From positions 1-59,166 of the forward strand of contig NZ_MRST01000010.1 in NCBI RefSeq assembly GCF_001902145.1: a DNA stretch of 59,166 bases. Reading direction: 5' to 3'. Made by a program: the position numbers and the translations under genes. The stretch's first letter is position 1; the number at the start of each line of letters is the position of its first letter. Shown here one piece after another: positions 9,880-18,056 of the stretch. A model generated the notes under the pieces. It was given only the letters and a program-made list of their open reading frames with translations. It had not been told where the DNA came from and made no database searches. The DNA comes from Pseudomonas fluorescens. GTDB lineage: Bacteria; Pseudomonadota; Gammaproteobacteria; Pseudomonadales; Pseudomonadaceae.

Positions 9880-11127
9880 ATGGCCGATCCCAATCAAGCA
9901 GACCTCGTGGTGGTCGGCGCCGGCATTATCGGCGTCGCCTGCGCCTTGCAGTTGGCACGCCAAGGCCGGCGAGTCGTCGTGCTCGACGCGCAGGCGCCTG
10001 GCATGGGCGCCTCCTACGGCAACGCCGGCCACCTGGCGACGGAACAGGTGTTTCCCATCGCCGACCTGTCGATCCTCAAGCGCTTGCCCGCCATGCTCCT
10101 GGACCCCATGGGCCCGCTGCGCCTGGACTGGACCTACCTGCCCCGCGCCCTGCCCTGGTTTATCCGCCTGTTGCTCAACCTGCGGCCAGCGCCTTACCAG
10201 CGCACCGTGGCAGGCCTTCGCGCCTTGAACGAAGGCAGCCTGGGCGCGTGGCAACGCTTGCTGCAATCGATTGGGCAAGCGCAATTGCTGCGTGAAGACG
10301 GTTCGCTATTGGTGTATGAGCGTGCCGAATCCCGCCCTGCACTGGATGCATTGCAGCACCGCATGACCCAGCAAGGCGTCGCCGTGGACTTCTGGAGCGG
10401 CGATGCGGTGCGCAAGGCTGCGCCGCAACTGAGCGACGCCATACAAGGCGGTTTGTTCTTCCCCGCTACCGGACACTTTCTGGACCCGTACACGGTGGTT
10501 GGCGAACTGGTGAACGCGGCCAAGGCTGAGGGGGTGCAATTTCTTCAGCAGCGCGTTCTGGACGGCCGCCTGGAGGGTAGCGGCGTTTCCCTGATGACCG
10601 ACCAAGGCGTACTGACAGCGCAGCACGTGCTGATTGCCTGCGGCGCCCACTCGGCCAAACTCACCGCCGCACTCACTGGCAAGCAGGTCCCACTGGACAC
10701 CGAACGCGGTTACCACCTGATGCTGCCCCACGAACAACAGCGCCTGCCCTTCGCGGTCACTTCGCTGGAGCGCAAATTCATCATGACGCCCATGGCCGGT
10801 GGCCTGCGCCTGGCCGGCACGGTCGAATTCGCCGGCCTCGACCGCCCGGCCAATATGCAACGGGCCTGGCAGTTGCACCGGTTGAGCAAAGGGCTGTTGC
10901 GACACGACTTGAGCGACAGCGAAGCCACGCCCTGGATGGGGTTTCGCCCTTCCCTGCCCGACTCGCTGCCGATCATTGACCGGGTATGCGAGGGCAAAGT
11001 ACTGCTTGCATTTGGTCACCAGCATCTGGGGCTGACACAAGCGGCGGTGACGGCCGAGAGGGTTGGCCAGCTTGCGGCGGGTAAACAGGTGCCGCAATTG
11101 CACCTCTACCGCCTGGAGCGATTCTGA
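9880..11127 (+). CDS. FAD-dependent D-amino acid oxidoreductase, probable D-hydroxyproline dehydrogenase
   Basis: A 415-residue DadA/DAO-type flavoprotein. The FAD dinucleotide fold is at the N-terminus (VVVGAGIIGVACALQLARQG) with the ribose-binding acidic residue in VVLDAQ. The C-terminal FAD motif includes HQHLGLTQAAVTAERVG. It should oxidise cis-4-hydroxy-D-proline to the pyrroline carboxylate, feeding electrons to the respiratory chain. ATG 9880 follows the dehydrogenase stop by two bases, with AAGAAG inside the upstream gene as ribosome site. The longer frame from 9679 overlaps the dehydrogenase gene and is not real. It is encoded as a single chain with no small partner subunits nearby. 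Last gene of the operon. Confidence 0.88.
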   Translation: MADPNQADLVVVGAGIIGVACALQLARQGRRVVVLDAQAPGMGASYGNAGHLATEQVFPIADLSILKRLPAMLLDPMGPLRLDWTYLPRALPWFIRLLLNLRPAPYQRTVAGLRALNEGSLGAWQRLLQSIGQAQLLREDGSLLVYERAESRPALDALQHRMTQQGVAVDFWSGDAVRKAAPQLSDAIQGGLFFPATGHFLDPYTVVGELVNAAKAEGVQFLQQRVLDGRLEGSGVSLMTDQGVLTAQHVLIACGAHSAKLTAALTGKQVPLDTERGYHLMLPHEQQRLPFAVTSLERKFIMTPMAGGLRLAGTVEFAGLDRPANMQRAWQLHRLSKGLLRHDLSDSEATPWMGFRPSLPDSLPIIDRVCEGKVLLAFGHQHLGLTQAAVTAERVGQLAAGKQVPQLHLYRLERF

Positions 11128-11144
11128 CAATACCGAGAACCAAA

Positions 11145-11232
11145 TGTGGGAGCTGTCGAGCCCCAGCGAGGCTGCGAAGGGATCGCCGCGCAGCCCCTGA
11201 AGCACCGCAGCGTCTGTATCGCCTTGGGCTCG
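11145..11232. repeat. REP-like degenerate repeat
   Basis: TGTGGGAGCTGTCGAGCCCCAGCGAGGC... is a variant of the GTGGGAGC REP family of pseudomonads. It fills the gap between the operon end and the convergent AraC gene, where it may help end transcription from both sides. Confidence 0.5.
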
Positions 11233-11237
11233 ACCTG

Positions 11238-12248
11238 CTACTTGACCAACCGCTTCTCCTTGGAGGGGCGATAGCCGAAATACGCGCTGTAGCATTTGCT
11301 GAAATGGCTCGGCGAGACAAACCCGCACGCCACCAGCACATCCACCTGGGATAACTCGGTGTGCTGCAACAGGCGTCGCGCCTCAGTGACGCGCAGTTCC
11401 ATGTAGTAGCGCTGCGGCGTGGTACCCAGTTGTTCTTTGAACAGGCGCTCCAATTGGCGGCGGGAACGGCCGGCGTAGACGGCGAGTTGATCGAGTTCCA
11501 GGGGCTCTTCGAGGTTGGCGTCCATCAGCTTCACCACCTCGCGCAGCGGCGCGCTGACACACATATTTTCAGTGGGTTTGATGCGGCGGTAGCGCGACTC
11601 TTCGAACGCCAGGATATCTTCGATGCCTTCGACCAAGGCTTTGCCATGCAGGCTCTTGATCCAGTCCAAGGCCATATGGAAAGCCCCCGAGGGGCTGGAC
11701 GCGGTGAGGCGGTCGCGGTCGATCACGTAGGGTTCGCTGGTGACCTGCGCCGCCTTGGACACTTCGGCCAGCGCCGGGCGATGTTCGGGATGGATGGCAC
11801 AGCGGTAACCCTGCAGCAGCCCCGCACGCCCGAGGAACCAGGAGCCGTTCCACAAACCGGCGAGGCGCACGCCCGCTTCACCCGCACTGCGCAGCCATTG
11901 GATAAATGGCTCGCTGGCCTTGAGTTCGGTGCGAAAACCACCGCAGATCACCAACAGGTCCAAGCCCTGCAAGCTCGCCAGCGCCAGGTTCGCATCCGGG
12001 CGAATGACCAGGCCCAGGTCACTGATCACTTCGCCCTCACCCCAGCCGAAGGTCCGTGTGGCGAACAGATCGGGGCGCAACAGGTTGGCGGTCACCAGCG
12101 TGTCGAGGGTCTGGGTAAAGGCCGGCAAGGAGAAGTGTTCGAGCAGCAAAAAACCGACACCGGTGACCGAGGTTGATTGCTGGGGATTATCACTGAGGTA
12201 GCGCAGGTTCTTGCCTTGCATGCCACCGCTGAACTGGCGTCTTTCCAT
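11238..12248 (-). CDS. GATase1-like AraC-family regulator
   Basis: A 336-residue regulator. The N-terminal 190 residues form a DJ-1/PfpI-like class I glutamine amidotransferase-like sensor (LDLLVICGGFRTE, LAGLWNGSWFLGRAGLL). In the nucleophile-elbow position it has Asn-Gly-Ser rather than the reactive Cys, so it is a ligand sensor rather than an enzyme. The C-terminus is an AraC helix-turn-helix (LDQLAVYAGRSRRQLERLF, DVLVACGFVSPSHFSKCY). This architecture is shared with GbdR, CdhR and ArgR, which sense amine or amino acid catabolites. It faces the hydroxyproline operon tail-to-tail, so a role there is plausible but not shown. Starts at GTG 12263, ATG 12248 and ATG 12221 all lack a clear ribosome site; the true N-terminus is unsure. 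Confidence 0.85.
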   Translation of the reverse strand: MERRQFSGGMQGKNLRYLSDNPQQSTSVTGVGFLLLEHFSLPAFTQTLDTLVTANLLRPDLFATRTFGWGEGEVISDLGLVIRPDANLALASLQGLDLLVICGGFRTELKASEPFIQWLRSAGEAGVRLAGLWNGSWFLGRAGLLQGYRCAIHPEHRPALAEVSKAAQVTSEPYVIDRDRLTASSPSGAFHMALDWIKSLHGKALVEGIEDILAFEESRYRRIKPTENMCVSAPLREVVKLMDANLEEPLELDQLAVYAGRSRRQLERLFKEQLGTTPQRYYMELRVTEARRLLQHTELSQVDVLVACGFVSPSHFSKCYSAYFGYRPSKEKRLVK

Positions 12249-12513
12249 CGAGGGTCGGCCCACGCTTATTGTTGTGCAGTGGGCGCTATCTTAGGGGCAA
12301 ATGCAGTGCCTGTCTCAGGTGACGCTCAAGGCTGGCAGCGGCCATTGCACTGATCTTGATAAAAACTGTTCGCTTGAAAAGCCACGGCCCAGGCGCTGCG
12401 CGATGATCTGATACGGTTTTTTCTTTTCGATCTGCGCCTGTATTGAAAACCGCGTGAGGCGGACAATAGCCCCATCCCGACATTCCTGTCGTCCCCTTCC
12501 CCTCGGAGGCCTT

Positions 12514-12597
12514 ATGACCAAGATGGCAATTTTCCTGTTCGGCTTTTTGGTATTGACCATTGGCATCGGCATGTTGGCGACCATCTCGCCGGTCTAA
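12514..12597 (+). CDS. 27-residue single-span membrane protein
   Basis: A short gene below usual annotation cut-offs. A strong ribosome site (CTCGGAGG) lies a few bases before the ATG. The product is Met-Thr-Lys followed by a hydrophobic run (MAIFLFGFLVLTIGIGML) and a short tail ATISPV. It would make one transmembrane helix with a glycine-rich stripe (GFLVLTIGIG), suitable for helix packing. Upstream, 12264-12513 holds no other gene, so it probably has its own promoter. I do not recognise the family. Small membrane peptides of this kind often modulate transporters or kinases, but nothing here shows a partner. Confidence 0.7.
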   Translation: MTKMAIFLFGFLVLTIGIGMLATISPV

Positions 12598-12599
12598 GC

Positions 12600-12790
12600 C
12601 CGCATCGTGGCGAGGGAGCTTGCTCCCGTGACGACCTGATACCCGACGCAGATCTACCTTACGCCCCACGATCCAACTGTGGGAGCTGGCTTGCCTGCGA
12701 TGGCGGCCTGCCAGCCGACATCTATCTACCTGACACCCCGCGATCAAACTGTGGGAGCGGGCTTGCTCGCGAAGGCGGCCCGGCAGGCAA
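12600..12790. repeat. Cluster of three REP sequences (GTGGGAGC family)
   Basis: REP-like units start at 12607 (GTGGCGAGGGAGCTTGCTCC), 12679 (TGTGGGAGCTGGCTTGCCTG) and 12750 (TGTGGGAGCGGGCTTGCTCG), spaced about 72 bases apart. The first two units and their spacer resemble the cluster at 52630-52760. The rest of the gap to 12926 holds CTTAGGGTTCCGCCCTGACG-type sequence and no gene. Confidence 0.8.
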
Positions 12791-12926
12791 CACAGTTGGA
12801 TTGTGTGCATATCCATTCCTGCGGTAACGGCCACTTAGGGTTCCGCCCTGACGGCAGGGGTCTAACGGGGCGCTTCAGATCAAGAGCAAGATCAAAAGCG
12901 GCTCGCTTCGCATCGTGGTTACTTAC

Positions 12927-13535
12927 TCAGCCCACAAACAGCATCGGATACAGCGACAGCACCAACAGCCCGGCCATGGACCAGTTGAACATCCGCAACC
13001 AGCGCGGCTCACGCAGCAAGTTGCGCAAACCGCTGCCACACCCCACCCACACGCACACACTCGGCAGGTTGACTACCGCAAACACCAGGGCGATCACCAG
13101 CACATTGGTGACATAACCCTCGGCCGGCGTGTAGGTAGTGATCGCCCCCAGCGCCATGATCCACGCCTTGGGGTTGACCCACTGGAAGGCCGCCGCACCG
13201 AGGAAGGTCATCGGCTTGCCATGTTCATTCTGGTTATCAGACATGCCGCCCGCATTGGCAATCTTCCACGCCAGGTACAACAAATACGCGGCGCCGACAT
13301 AACGCAACAGCGTGTAGGCCCACGGGAACAGCTTGAACACCTCGCCCAAGCCCAGCCCCACACAGATCACCAACAGCATGAAGCCGATACTGATCCCCAG
13401 CGCATGGGGCATCGAACGGCGAAAGCCGAAATTCACGCCTGAGGCCAGCAACATGGTGTTGTTGGGCCCTGGGGTGATCGAAGAGACAAAAGCGAACAGC
13501 ACGAAGGCTGATAACAGGCTGGTAGACATGAACAT
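12927..13535 (-). CDS. LysE/RhtB-family exporter
   Basis: A 202-residue inner-membrane exporter of the LysE/RhtB superfamily, which expels amino acids or related small molecules. The family signature is near the N-terminus (ITPGPNNTMLLASGVNFG). There are about six hydrophobic segments, with a conserved loop around FQWVNPKAWIMALGAI. ATG 13535 and ATG 13529 are both possible; neither has a strong ribosome site. It stands alone, downstream-facing to the REP cluster. The substrate cannot be told from sequence. It is a paralogue of the LysE-family gene at 51991. Confidence 0.88.
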   Translation of the reverse strand: MFMSTSLLSAFVLFAFVSSITPGPNNTMLLASGVNFGFRRSMPHALGISIGFMLLVICVGLGLGEVFKLFPWAYTLLRYVGAAYLLYLAWKIANAGGMSDNQNEHGKPMTFLGAAAFQWVNPKAWIMALGAITTYTPAEGYVTNVLVIALVFAVVNLPSVCVWVGCGSGLRNLLREPRWLRMFNWSMAGLLVLSLYPMLFVG

Positions 13536-13657
13536 AGCGCGGCATCCAAGCGGTGGTGATGTGCCTGCGACAGTAGGGGGTTATGGCGCGCTGCGCCCCG
13601 TACAGCTAGGGATGGATCGAGGCATACACTTGCACGGAGCTCATCGGGAAGTAGCGC

Positions 13658-14107
13658 TTACCGAGGCGCATCGGGAACCGGTGTGGGAACCTGCCATGCC
13701 GGTTTTTTGCCCTCCTGACTGTCGAAAATACGCCGAGCCTTGCGAAAGTCCTCCACGTTTTCCACCACCCAGGTCCAGATAGGCGACATGCGAATCAAAA
13801 GCTCTCGGCCCAGGGGCGTCAGCTCGTACTCGACGCGTGGCGGAATTTCACCGAACTCGCGCCGAACCAACAAACCATCGCGCTCCATGGCGCGAAGCGT
13901 CTTGGTCAACATGCGCTGAGTCACACCTGTCATCTGCCGTTTTATCTCGGCATGACGCATCGCACCGTATACACCCAGCGCATGCAGGATGCCCAATGCC
14001 CAGCGGCTACCGGCGTGAGCAAGGACTTCACGCCTGACGCCATCGTCCTCCTCCCTGAGCGACTGGCAGATAACTTCTGCCTGGCTGAGCGTTTCCTGAT
14101 CGGTCAT
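13658..14107 (-). CDS. HxlR-family transcriptional regulator
   Basis: A 149-residue winged-helix regulator. The HxlR core (about residues 25-115) is clear: RWALGILHALGVYGAMRHAEI, then TQRMLTKTLRAMERDGLLVRR and EYELTPLGRELL. Members usually act as small dimeric repressors that sense electrophiles or redox change. ATG 14107 is chosen because AGGGG lies five bases upstream; a start at 14125 would add six residues. It is divergent from the NmrA-like reductase at 14204 across a 96-base gap, so it very probably controls that gene. Confidence 0.9.
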   Translation of the reverse strand: MTDQETLSQAEVICQSLREEDDGVRREVLAHAGSRWALGILHALGVYGAMRHAEIKRQMTGVTQRMLTKTLRAMERDGLLVRREFGEIPPRVEYELTPLGRELLIRMSPIWTWVVENVEDFRKARRIFDSQEGKKPAWQVPTPVPDAPR

Positions 14108-14203
14108 TTCTACCCCTGGTATCACACGTGTGCCTTCTTATGAGCGCTGCCGAATCGTGCCAGCATGGGCTCATCTTATCGCCAACAGGTCTGCGGAGAA
14201 ATC

Positions 14204-15145
14204 ATGCCTGAAATGACCCTACTTCCCCCTCAATCGATCCTCGTTCTAGGTGCCGGCGAACTCGGCCTGCCGGTTTTGCGCAACCTGGCGCGGGAGGCCA
14301 AACGCGCGCCCGGTTCCACCATCAGCGTATTACTCAGGGAATCGACCATCAACACTCAAGCGCCCGAGAAAAAGGCAGACATCGATGAGCTGCGCAGCCT
14401 GGGCATCCAGATGGTCGCCGCAGATCTGGTGAACGACTCAATCGATCAACTTGCCAAGGTCTTCGCACGCTTCGATACCGTGATCGGCTGCGCGGGCATG
14501 GTCGCGGGCCGAGAAACCCCGATGAAGCTGGCAACCGCCGCACTCAAATCCGGCGTGAAGCGCTACTTCCCCTGGCAGTTTGGCGTGGATTTCGAAGTGA
14601 TTGGCCGGGGCAGCCCCCAGGATCTGTTCGATGCCCAACTGGATGTGCGTGAGTTGCTGCGCGCCCAGGACAACACTGAATGGGCCATCATCTCGACAGG
14701 CATGTTCACCAGCTTCCTGTTCGAGCCGGTGTTCGAGGTCGTCGACTTCGACAACAACACAGTGAACGCCCTGGGCAGCCTCGAGAACAGCGTGACGCTC
14801 ACGACACCGGACGACATCGGTACGCTGACAGCGCAAATCGTGTTCTTCGAACCGCGCATGCGCAATCAGGTTGTCTATCTCGCCGGCGACACCGTCACGT
14901 ATGGGCAGGTTGCGAGCATGCTGGAGCGCGTTCTGGATCGCCCGTTCAAACGCAACGTGTGGACGGTTGACTATCTCATGCAGGCACTGGAAAAAGACCC
15001 CACGCACCACATCAAGAAGTACCGTGCTGTATTCGCACAAGGCAAAGGTGTGGCCTGGCCTAAGGCGGCCACGTTCAACGAGCAACAATCGATTCCGGTC
15101 ACCACTGCTGAGCAGTGGGCTCGGGAAAACCTGGCAGTTCATTGA
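14204..15145 (+). CDS. NmrA-like / isoflavone-reductase-type NAD(P)-binding protein
   Basis: A 313-residue atypical short-chain dehydrogenase. The N-terminal nucleotide site is SILVLGAGELGLPVLRNLA. A PWQFGVDFEVIGRGSPQDLF stretch lies where reductases of the aromatic-alcohol/isoflavone type have their substrate lysine region; here no Tyr-xxx-Lys pair is obvious. CGGAGAAATC precedes ATG 14204. It pairs divergently with an HxlR regulator, a common arrangement for stress-induced reductases. The substrate is unknown; a redox-sensing role like NmrA is an alternative. Confidence 0.82.
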   Translation: MPEMTLLPPQSILVLGAGELGLPVLRNLAREAKRAPGSTISVLLRESTINTQAPEKKADIDELRSLGIQMVAADLVNDSIDQLAKVFARFDTVIGCAGMVAGRETPMKLATAALKSGVKRYFPWQFGVDFEVIGRGSPQDLFDAQLDVRELLRAQDNTEWAIISTGMFTSFLFEPVFEVVDFDNNTVNALGSLENSVTLTTPDDIGTLTAQIVFFEPRMRNQVVYLAGDTVTYGQVASMLERVLDRPFKRNVWTVDYLMQALEKDPTHHIKKYRAVFAQGKGVAWPKAATFNEQQSIPVTTAEQWARENLAVH

Positions 15146-15160
15146 AAACCGGATGCTGAA

Positions 15161-15179
15161 GCCAGCCGTAAAGGCTGGC
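15161..15179. terminator. Hairpin after the NmrA-like gene
   Basis: GCCAGCC, loop GTAAA, GGCTGGC, 15 bases past the stop codon. No T-run follows on the plus strand, so it may act as a weak terminator or an mRNA 3' end stabiliser. Confidence 0.5.
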
Positions 15180-15195
15180 ACAGGTGAATGGACAG

Positions 15196-15363
15196 TCAGC
15201 GGCTCTGAGCTTCGCGCTGCTGACCAGAGGCATGTTGTTTTTTTACATGCTTGCGCGACCTGAGCTCGTATTGATGGTGAATAAACCAGGCGACCAACAA
15301 CAACCCAGTGACACCGAAAACCAAGACCAACAGCTCTAGTGCAGTACCTTCATGTGAAAACAT
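15196..15363 (-). CDS. 55-residue single-span membrane protein
   Basis: A short gene on the minus strand. GAGGAACG lies just upstream of ATG 15363. The product has a short periplasm-side or cytoplasmic lead (MFSHEGTA), one hydrophobic helix (LELLVLVFGVTGLLLVAWFI), then a His/Lys/Arg/Gln-rich tail of about 27 residues (HHQYELRSRKHVKKQHASGQ...). The positive tail predicts a cytoplasmic C-terminus. It faces the NmrA-like gene tail-to-tail. I do not recognise a family. The combination of a good ribosome site, a clean helix and a charged tail argues that it is a real gene. Confidence 0.65.
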   Translation of the reverse strand: MFSHEGTALELLVLVFGVTGLLLVAWFIHHQYELRSRKHVKKQHASGQQREAQSR

Positions 15364-15525
15364 TTTTCGTTCCTCGTCCTGAAGCCGTATGACCTAAAAA
15401 ACAGCCACACCGAAATTGTTTGTAATAATTCAAACATTTTCAGGGTAGTCGGCAAATCCGCACGTGACAACCCCTGATCGGCCCAGAACCCTTGATCTAG
15501 ACATGTCACTCGTCGAAAAAACGCA

Positions 15526-15573
15526 TAAATCACAGGCAATAAAAAACCCCGTAGACGCTGATCTACGGGGCTT
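15526..15573. repeat. Direct repeat A (left copy), contains a terminator
   Basis: The 48-base segment starting TAAATCACAGGCAATAAAAA matches 18235-18282 at 43 of 48 positions, in the same orientation. The right copy adjoins tRNA-Cys. The two copies enclose three genes (see findings). Confidence 0.8.
15541..15570 (-). terminator. Rho-independent terminator of the META lipoprotein gene
   Basis: Reading the minus strand: CCCCGTAGATCAGCGTCTACGGGG followed by TTTTTTATT. It begins 12 bases after the stop codon of the lipoprotein gene. Arms CCCCGTAGA and TCTACGGGG pair perfectly. Confidence 0.9.
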
Positions 15574-15581
15574 GTGTTCGC

Positions 15582-16391
15582 TTACTTGCTGCCAGAAGCG
15601 TCCTGCTCGACCACCATATCCAACACGTAGACCGTCGAAGGCGCATCCGCTGGCGGATTCTTCCATTCGTACTGCTTGACCCGCAGCACAGTGCGCACGC
15701 CGTCATGATGCACAAAGCCTTCGATAGGCTGGTACAGCGGATGCCAGGTGTCTTGGGTCGCCAGTTGCAGGCCCGCGTCGTCATAGCGACGCTCGCGCAC
15801 TTGCAGGCACTGATAACCTGGGATCAAAGGATGGCTGCACTTGACCGTCTTGGCCGCCACTTCCAGAAACTTGACCTCACCCTCGCTACCGTAGCGGGTC
15901 TGCGGGGTGGCCTCGCCTTGCAGCTTGAGCACCGAGCCATCCGCTGTCGTCAGTTGCAGCATCGGCGCCACGTTATCGCCGGTGATCGCAGCGCGCAGAT
16001 CACCCTTGAACAGCCGCCCTACCTGGGCATCAAGGTCCATCAGGCTCTTGTCACAGGCCATCAGCGTGGAGGCCAGTGGCTGAACCTTCAGAACCCCGTC
16101 CTGATAGTGAAAGCCGCCGAACTGACGATTGCAGCCACCGCTGATGCTCAGGTTCTTGTCACCGAAGGCAACACGCAACTTGCGCTCGATGCCTTTGTTC
16201 ATCGCCACGAGAGGCTTGCCCGACGCATCCGTTGCCGAGACCAGGTTCCAGTCGTAAGCGGATAAGGTTGGCTGGGCTACAGCCGCTGAGGTAGTAGGCA
16301 TTGAAGGTGATTCTTCATGGCTTTTGGAAGGGGCGGCACAGCCTTGGATGAGTGCAGCACACACGGCTACAAGAAGAATTTTTTGTTTCAT
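15582..16391 (-). CDS. META and DUF4377 domain lipoprotein
   Basis: A 269-residue outer-membrane-type lipoprotein. The signal peptide ends in a lipobox (LIQGC, Cys18). A META domain (HslJ-like) spans about residues 43-155: YDWNLVSATDASGKPL, SGGCNRQFGGFHYQDG, STLMACDKSLMDLDAQ. A DUF4377-type domain follows to about residue 255: EVAAKTVKCSHPLIPGYQCL, VRERRYDD and GFVHHDGVRTVLRVKQY. The two domains occur together in other proteobacterial lipoproteins; HslJ is linked to heat-shock and novobiocin resistance, but the function of this pair is not known. It has its own terminator. A perfect 9-bp inverted repeat lies about 35 bases upstream of its start. Confidence 0.88.
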   Translation of the reverse strand: MKQKILLVAVCAALIQGCAAPSKSHEESPSMPTTSAAVAQPTLSAYDWNLVSATDASGKPLVAMNKGIERKLRVAFGDKNLSISGGCNRQFGGFHYQDGVLKVQPLASTLMACDKSLMDLDAQVGRLFKGDLRAAITGDNVAPMLQLTTADGSVLKLQGEATPQTRYGSEGEVKFLEVAAKTVKCSHPLIPGYQCLQVRERRYDDAGLQLATQDTWHPLYQPIEGFVHHDGVRTVLRVKQYEWKNPPADAPSTVYVLDMVVEQDASGSK

Positions 16392-16424
16392 GGGTCACTC
16401 TGTCAGCTTTGATGAGTGCGGGCG

Positions 16425-16446
16425 TTATCCTGCACTGGCAGGATAA
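16425..16446. promoter_or_regulatory. Inverted repeat upstream of the META lipoprotein gene
   Basis: TTATCCTGC, ACTG, GCAGGATAA: perfect 9-bp arms around four bases, 34 bases upstream of the lipoprotein start. Position and symmetry suit an operator, but it could also be a short hairpin in the leader. Confidence 0.4.
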
Positions 16447-16660
16447 GCGCGCGGCTAGACCGGCATGAGGAGGTCGCGTGAGGCTTTACTGAGCATAGAC
16501 CCAATGCGCGCTTGGCGGACCTCGTTCTTGGCCGATAGCAATCGGACATCATTTGCTTCGATCAGTTTCACGCATGACGCGCCGTTATCAACCCACGACT
16601 GCCCTTGATGTATGTGTGTTGTCGCCCTATGTTATTGGCATTCATGGAGGATTCTGACTG

Positions 16661-17260
16661 ATGCCACGCGTGGGATTGATACTGACACCCGGTTTTTCGG
16701 ACTGGGAATACGCTTTCATTGCTGGAACTGCGTCTGTGTTTTACGAGATCGACGTCAGGTTTTTCGCTTCTGCTACGGGGCAATTTCGCTCGCAGGGTGG
16801 ATTGGCGGTAACGGTCGATAGCAGTTTGCAACAATGTCTGGACTGGAAGCCGGACGTTGTAGCCGTAATTGGAGGAATGGTCTGGGAGCGTGCAGAAGCG
16901 CCCGATATTCGAGCGTTTCTTCATGCTAGTCGTTCAAGTGGAGCGACAATTGCCGGTATCTGTGGAGGAACGCTGGCACTCGCCAGGGCCAGCCTTCTCG
17001 ACACCGTTCCTCATACATCGAACAGCGCTGACTTCCTGCAACAGAATGCCGTGGGTTATAAGGGGGGCACGCTTTATCGAAGCAGTCCAGTGGCTGTGGT
17101 TGCAGACCGCATCATAACTGCTCCAGGCCCTGCACCCGTTAGCTTCACCTGCGCAGTGTTCGAAGCTGCCGGGCTATCTTGCGAGACCACTTCTCAATTC
17201 AAGATCAATGTTGGCAGCGGAACATCGGTGACTGCGTCGTCCTACAAAACAGCCGGTTAG
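16661..17260 (+). CDS. DJ-1/PfpI-family protein
   Basis: A 199-residue class I glutamine amidotransferase-like protein. The nucleophile elbow holds a cysteine (TIAGICGGTLALARASLLD), and the acidic residue that polarises it in this family is probably in the segment GFSDWEYAFIAG. Members include chaperones, glyoxalases and hydrolases acting on small molecules, and many have no known substrate. ATGGAGG lies upstream of ATG 16661. Base use is less GC-rich than in flanking core genes, and it lies in the cassette between the two direct repeats. Nothing indicates which DJ-1 subfamily activity it has. Confidence 0.82.
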   Translation: MPRVGLILTPGFSDWEYAFIAGTASVFYEIDVRFFASATGQFRSQGGLAVTVDSSLQQCLDWKPDVVAVIGGMVWERAEAPDIRAFLHASRSSGATIAGICGGTLALARASLLDTVPHTSNSADFLQQNAVGYKGGTLYRSSPVAVVADRIITAPGPAPVSFTCAVFEAAGLSCETTSQFKINVGSGTSVTASSYKTAG

Positions 17261-17324
17261 GTGATGTGTTCGAGTCGCCGCCCATGGACGATTTTTGCCT
17301 ATTGTGAACGGCTGAAATCGCCAT

Positions 17325-18056
17325 TCAATGAACCGGATCCCGAGAACGTCTTATCCAGGAATACTGGAAGGATTTAGGCTCGACTTGATGGCTCCGCCGC
17401 CGATAGCTGCCCAGATCAGCGCTGTGGCAATAAGTACAATGTTCGAGCACCTGAATCTGTTCAATACTCACACCGCTCGCCACCAAGTGGCGCAGCGCAT
17501 ATTTTCGTAGATCAAACCAGGCTTCATTATGTGTGATCTCAGGTTCGACCCAAGGCACACTTGCCGGTGGCACGCGATAGGGGGTCCACGGCGCAGAATC
17601 GTTTTGCCAAAGATGGCTGTCGACATGTTCAATACCTTCGACAAACTTCCTGCTCACCTCATAACAACAGGGGCCGATAGATGGGCCTATCGCTATTCTC
17701 AATCCCGCAAGAGAAGCACCTTCTTTCTCTAGCCGGCCGATCGAATGACCGAGAATACCTGCTTTCAAACCCTGCCATCCGGCGTGGATTGCCGCTACAA
17801 GTGGTTGATCAACCGAAGCAACCAGAACAGGCAAGCAATCGGCAGTGATGACCGCTATCGCACCCTGGACTCCTCTTGAGAATAGTGCATCGGCGACAGG
17901 ACGTTCATCTCGCCCTTTCCTGTCAGCATCGACGATGTGCGTACCGTGAACCTGAGCACAGTAAAGTGTTCCTTCCGGCAGCGTTAAATTTCCCGAAGTC
18001 TCGAAACCGTGGTCCACACCGGGGATTTCGAGCAGCAACGAAGACAGGTAGGTCAT
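17325..18056 (-). CDS. PgeF/YfiH-family protein (purine nucleoside or peptidoglycan-editing hydrolase)
   Basis: A 243-residue member of the DUF152/YfiH family. The metal and catalytic residues are in place: His37 in CAQVHGTHIV, Cys74 in ITADCLPVL and His91 in AIHAGWQG. The conserved CCYEV segment is also present (GPCCYEV). Enzymes of this family act as purine nucleoside phosphorylase/adenosine deaminase and clear mis-made UDP-MurNAc-Ser. AGGA lies upstream of ATG 18056. The usual chromosomal copy in pseudomonads sits near rluD, so this is probably a second, more diverged copy. Third codon positions are less GC-biased than in the core genes. It lies between the direct repeats, beside tRNA-Cys. 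Confidence 0.87.
   Translation of the reverse strand: MTYLSSLLLEIPGVDHGFETSGNLTLPEGTLYCAQVHGTHIVDADRKGRDERPVADALFSRGVQGAIAVITADCLPVLVASVDQPLVAAIHAGWQGLKAGILGHSIGRLEKEGASLAGLRIAIGPSIGPCCYEVSRKFVEGIEHVDSHLWQNDSAPWTPYRVPPASVPWVEPEITHNEAWFDLRKYALRHLVASGVSIEQIQVLEHCTYCHSADLGSYRRRSHQVEPKSFQYSWIRRSRDPVH

Noticed and set aside
12600..12790. Evenly spaced REP units considered as a CRISPR array
   Set aside because: Units differ from one another, are palindromic REP sequences, and there are only three with no cas genes.
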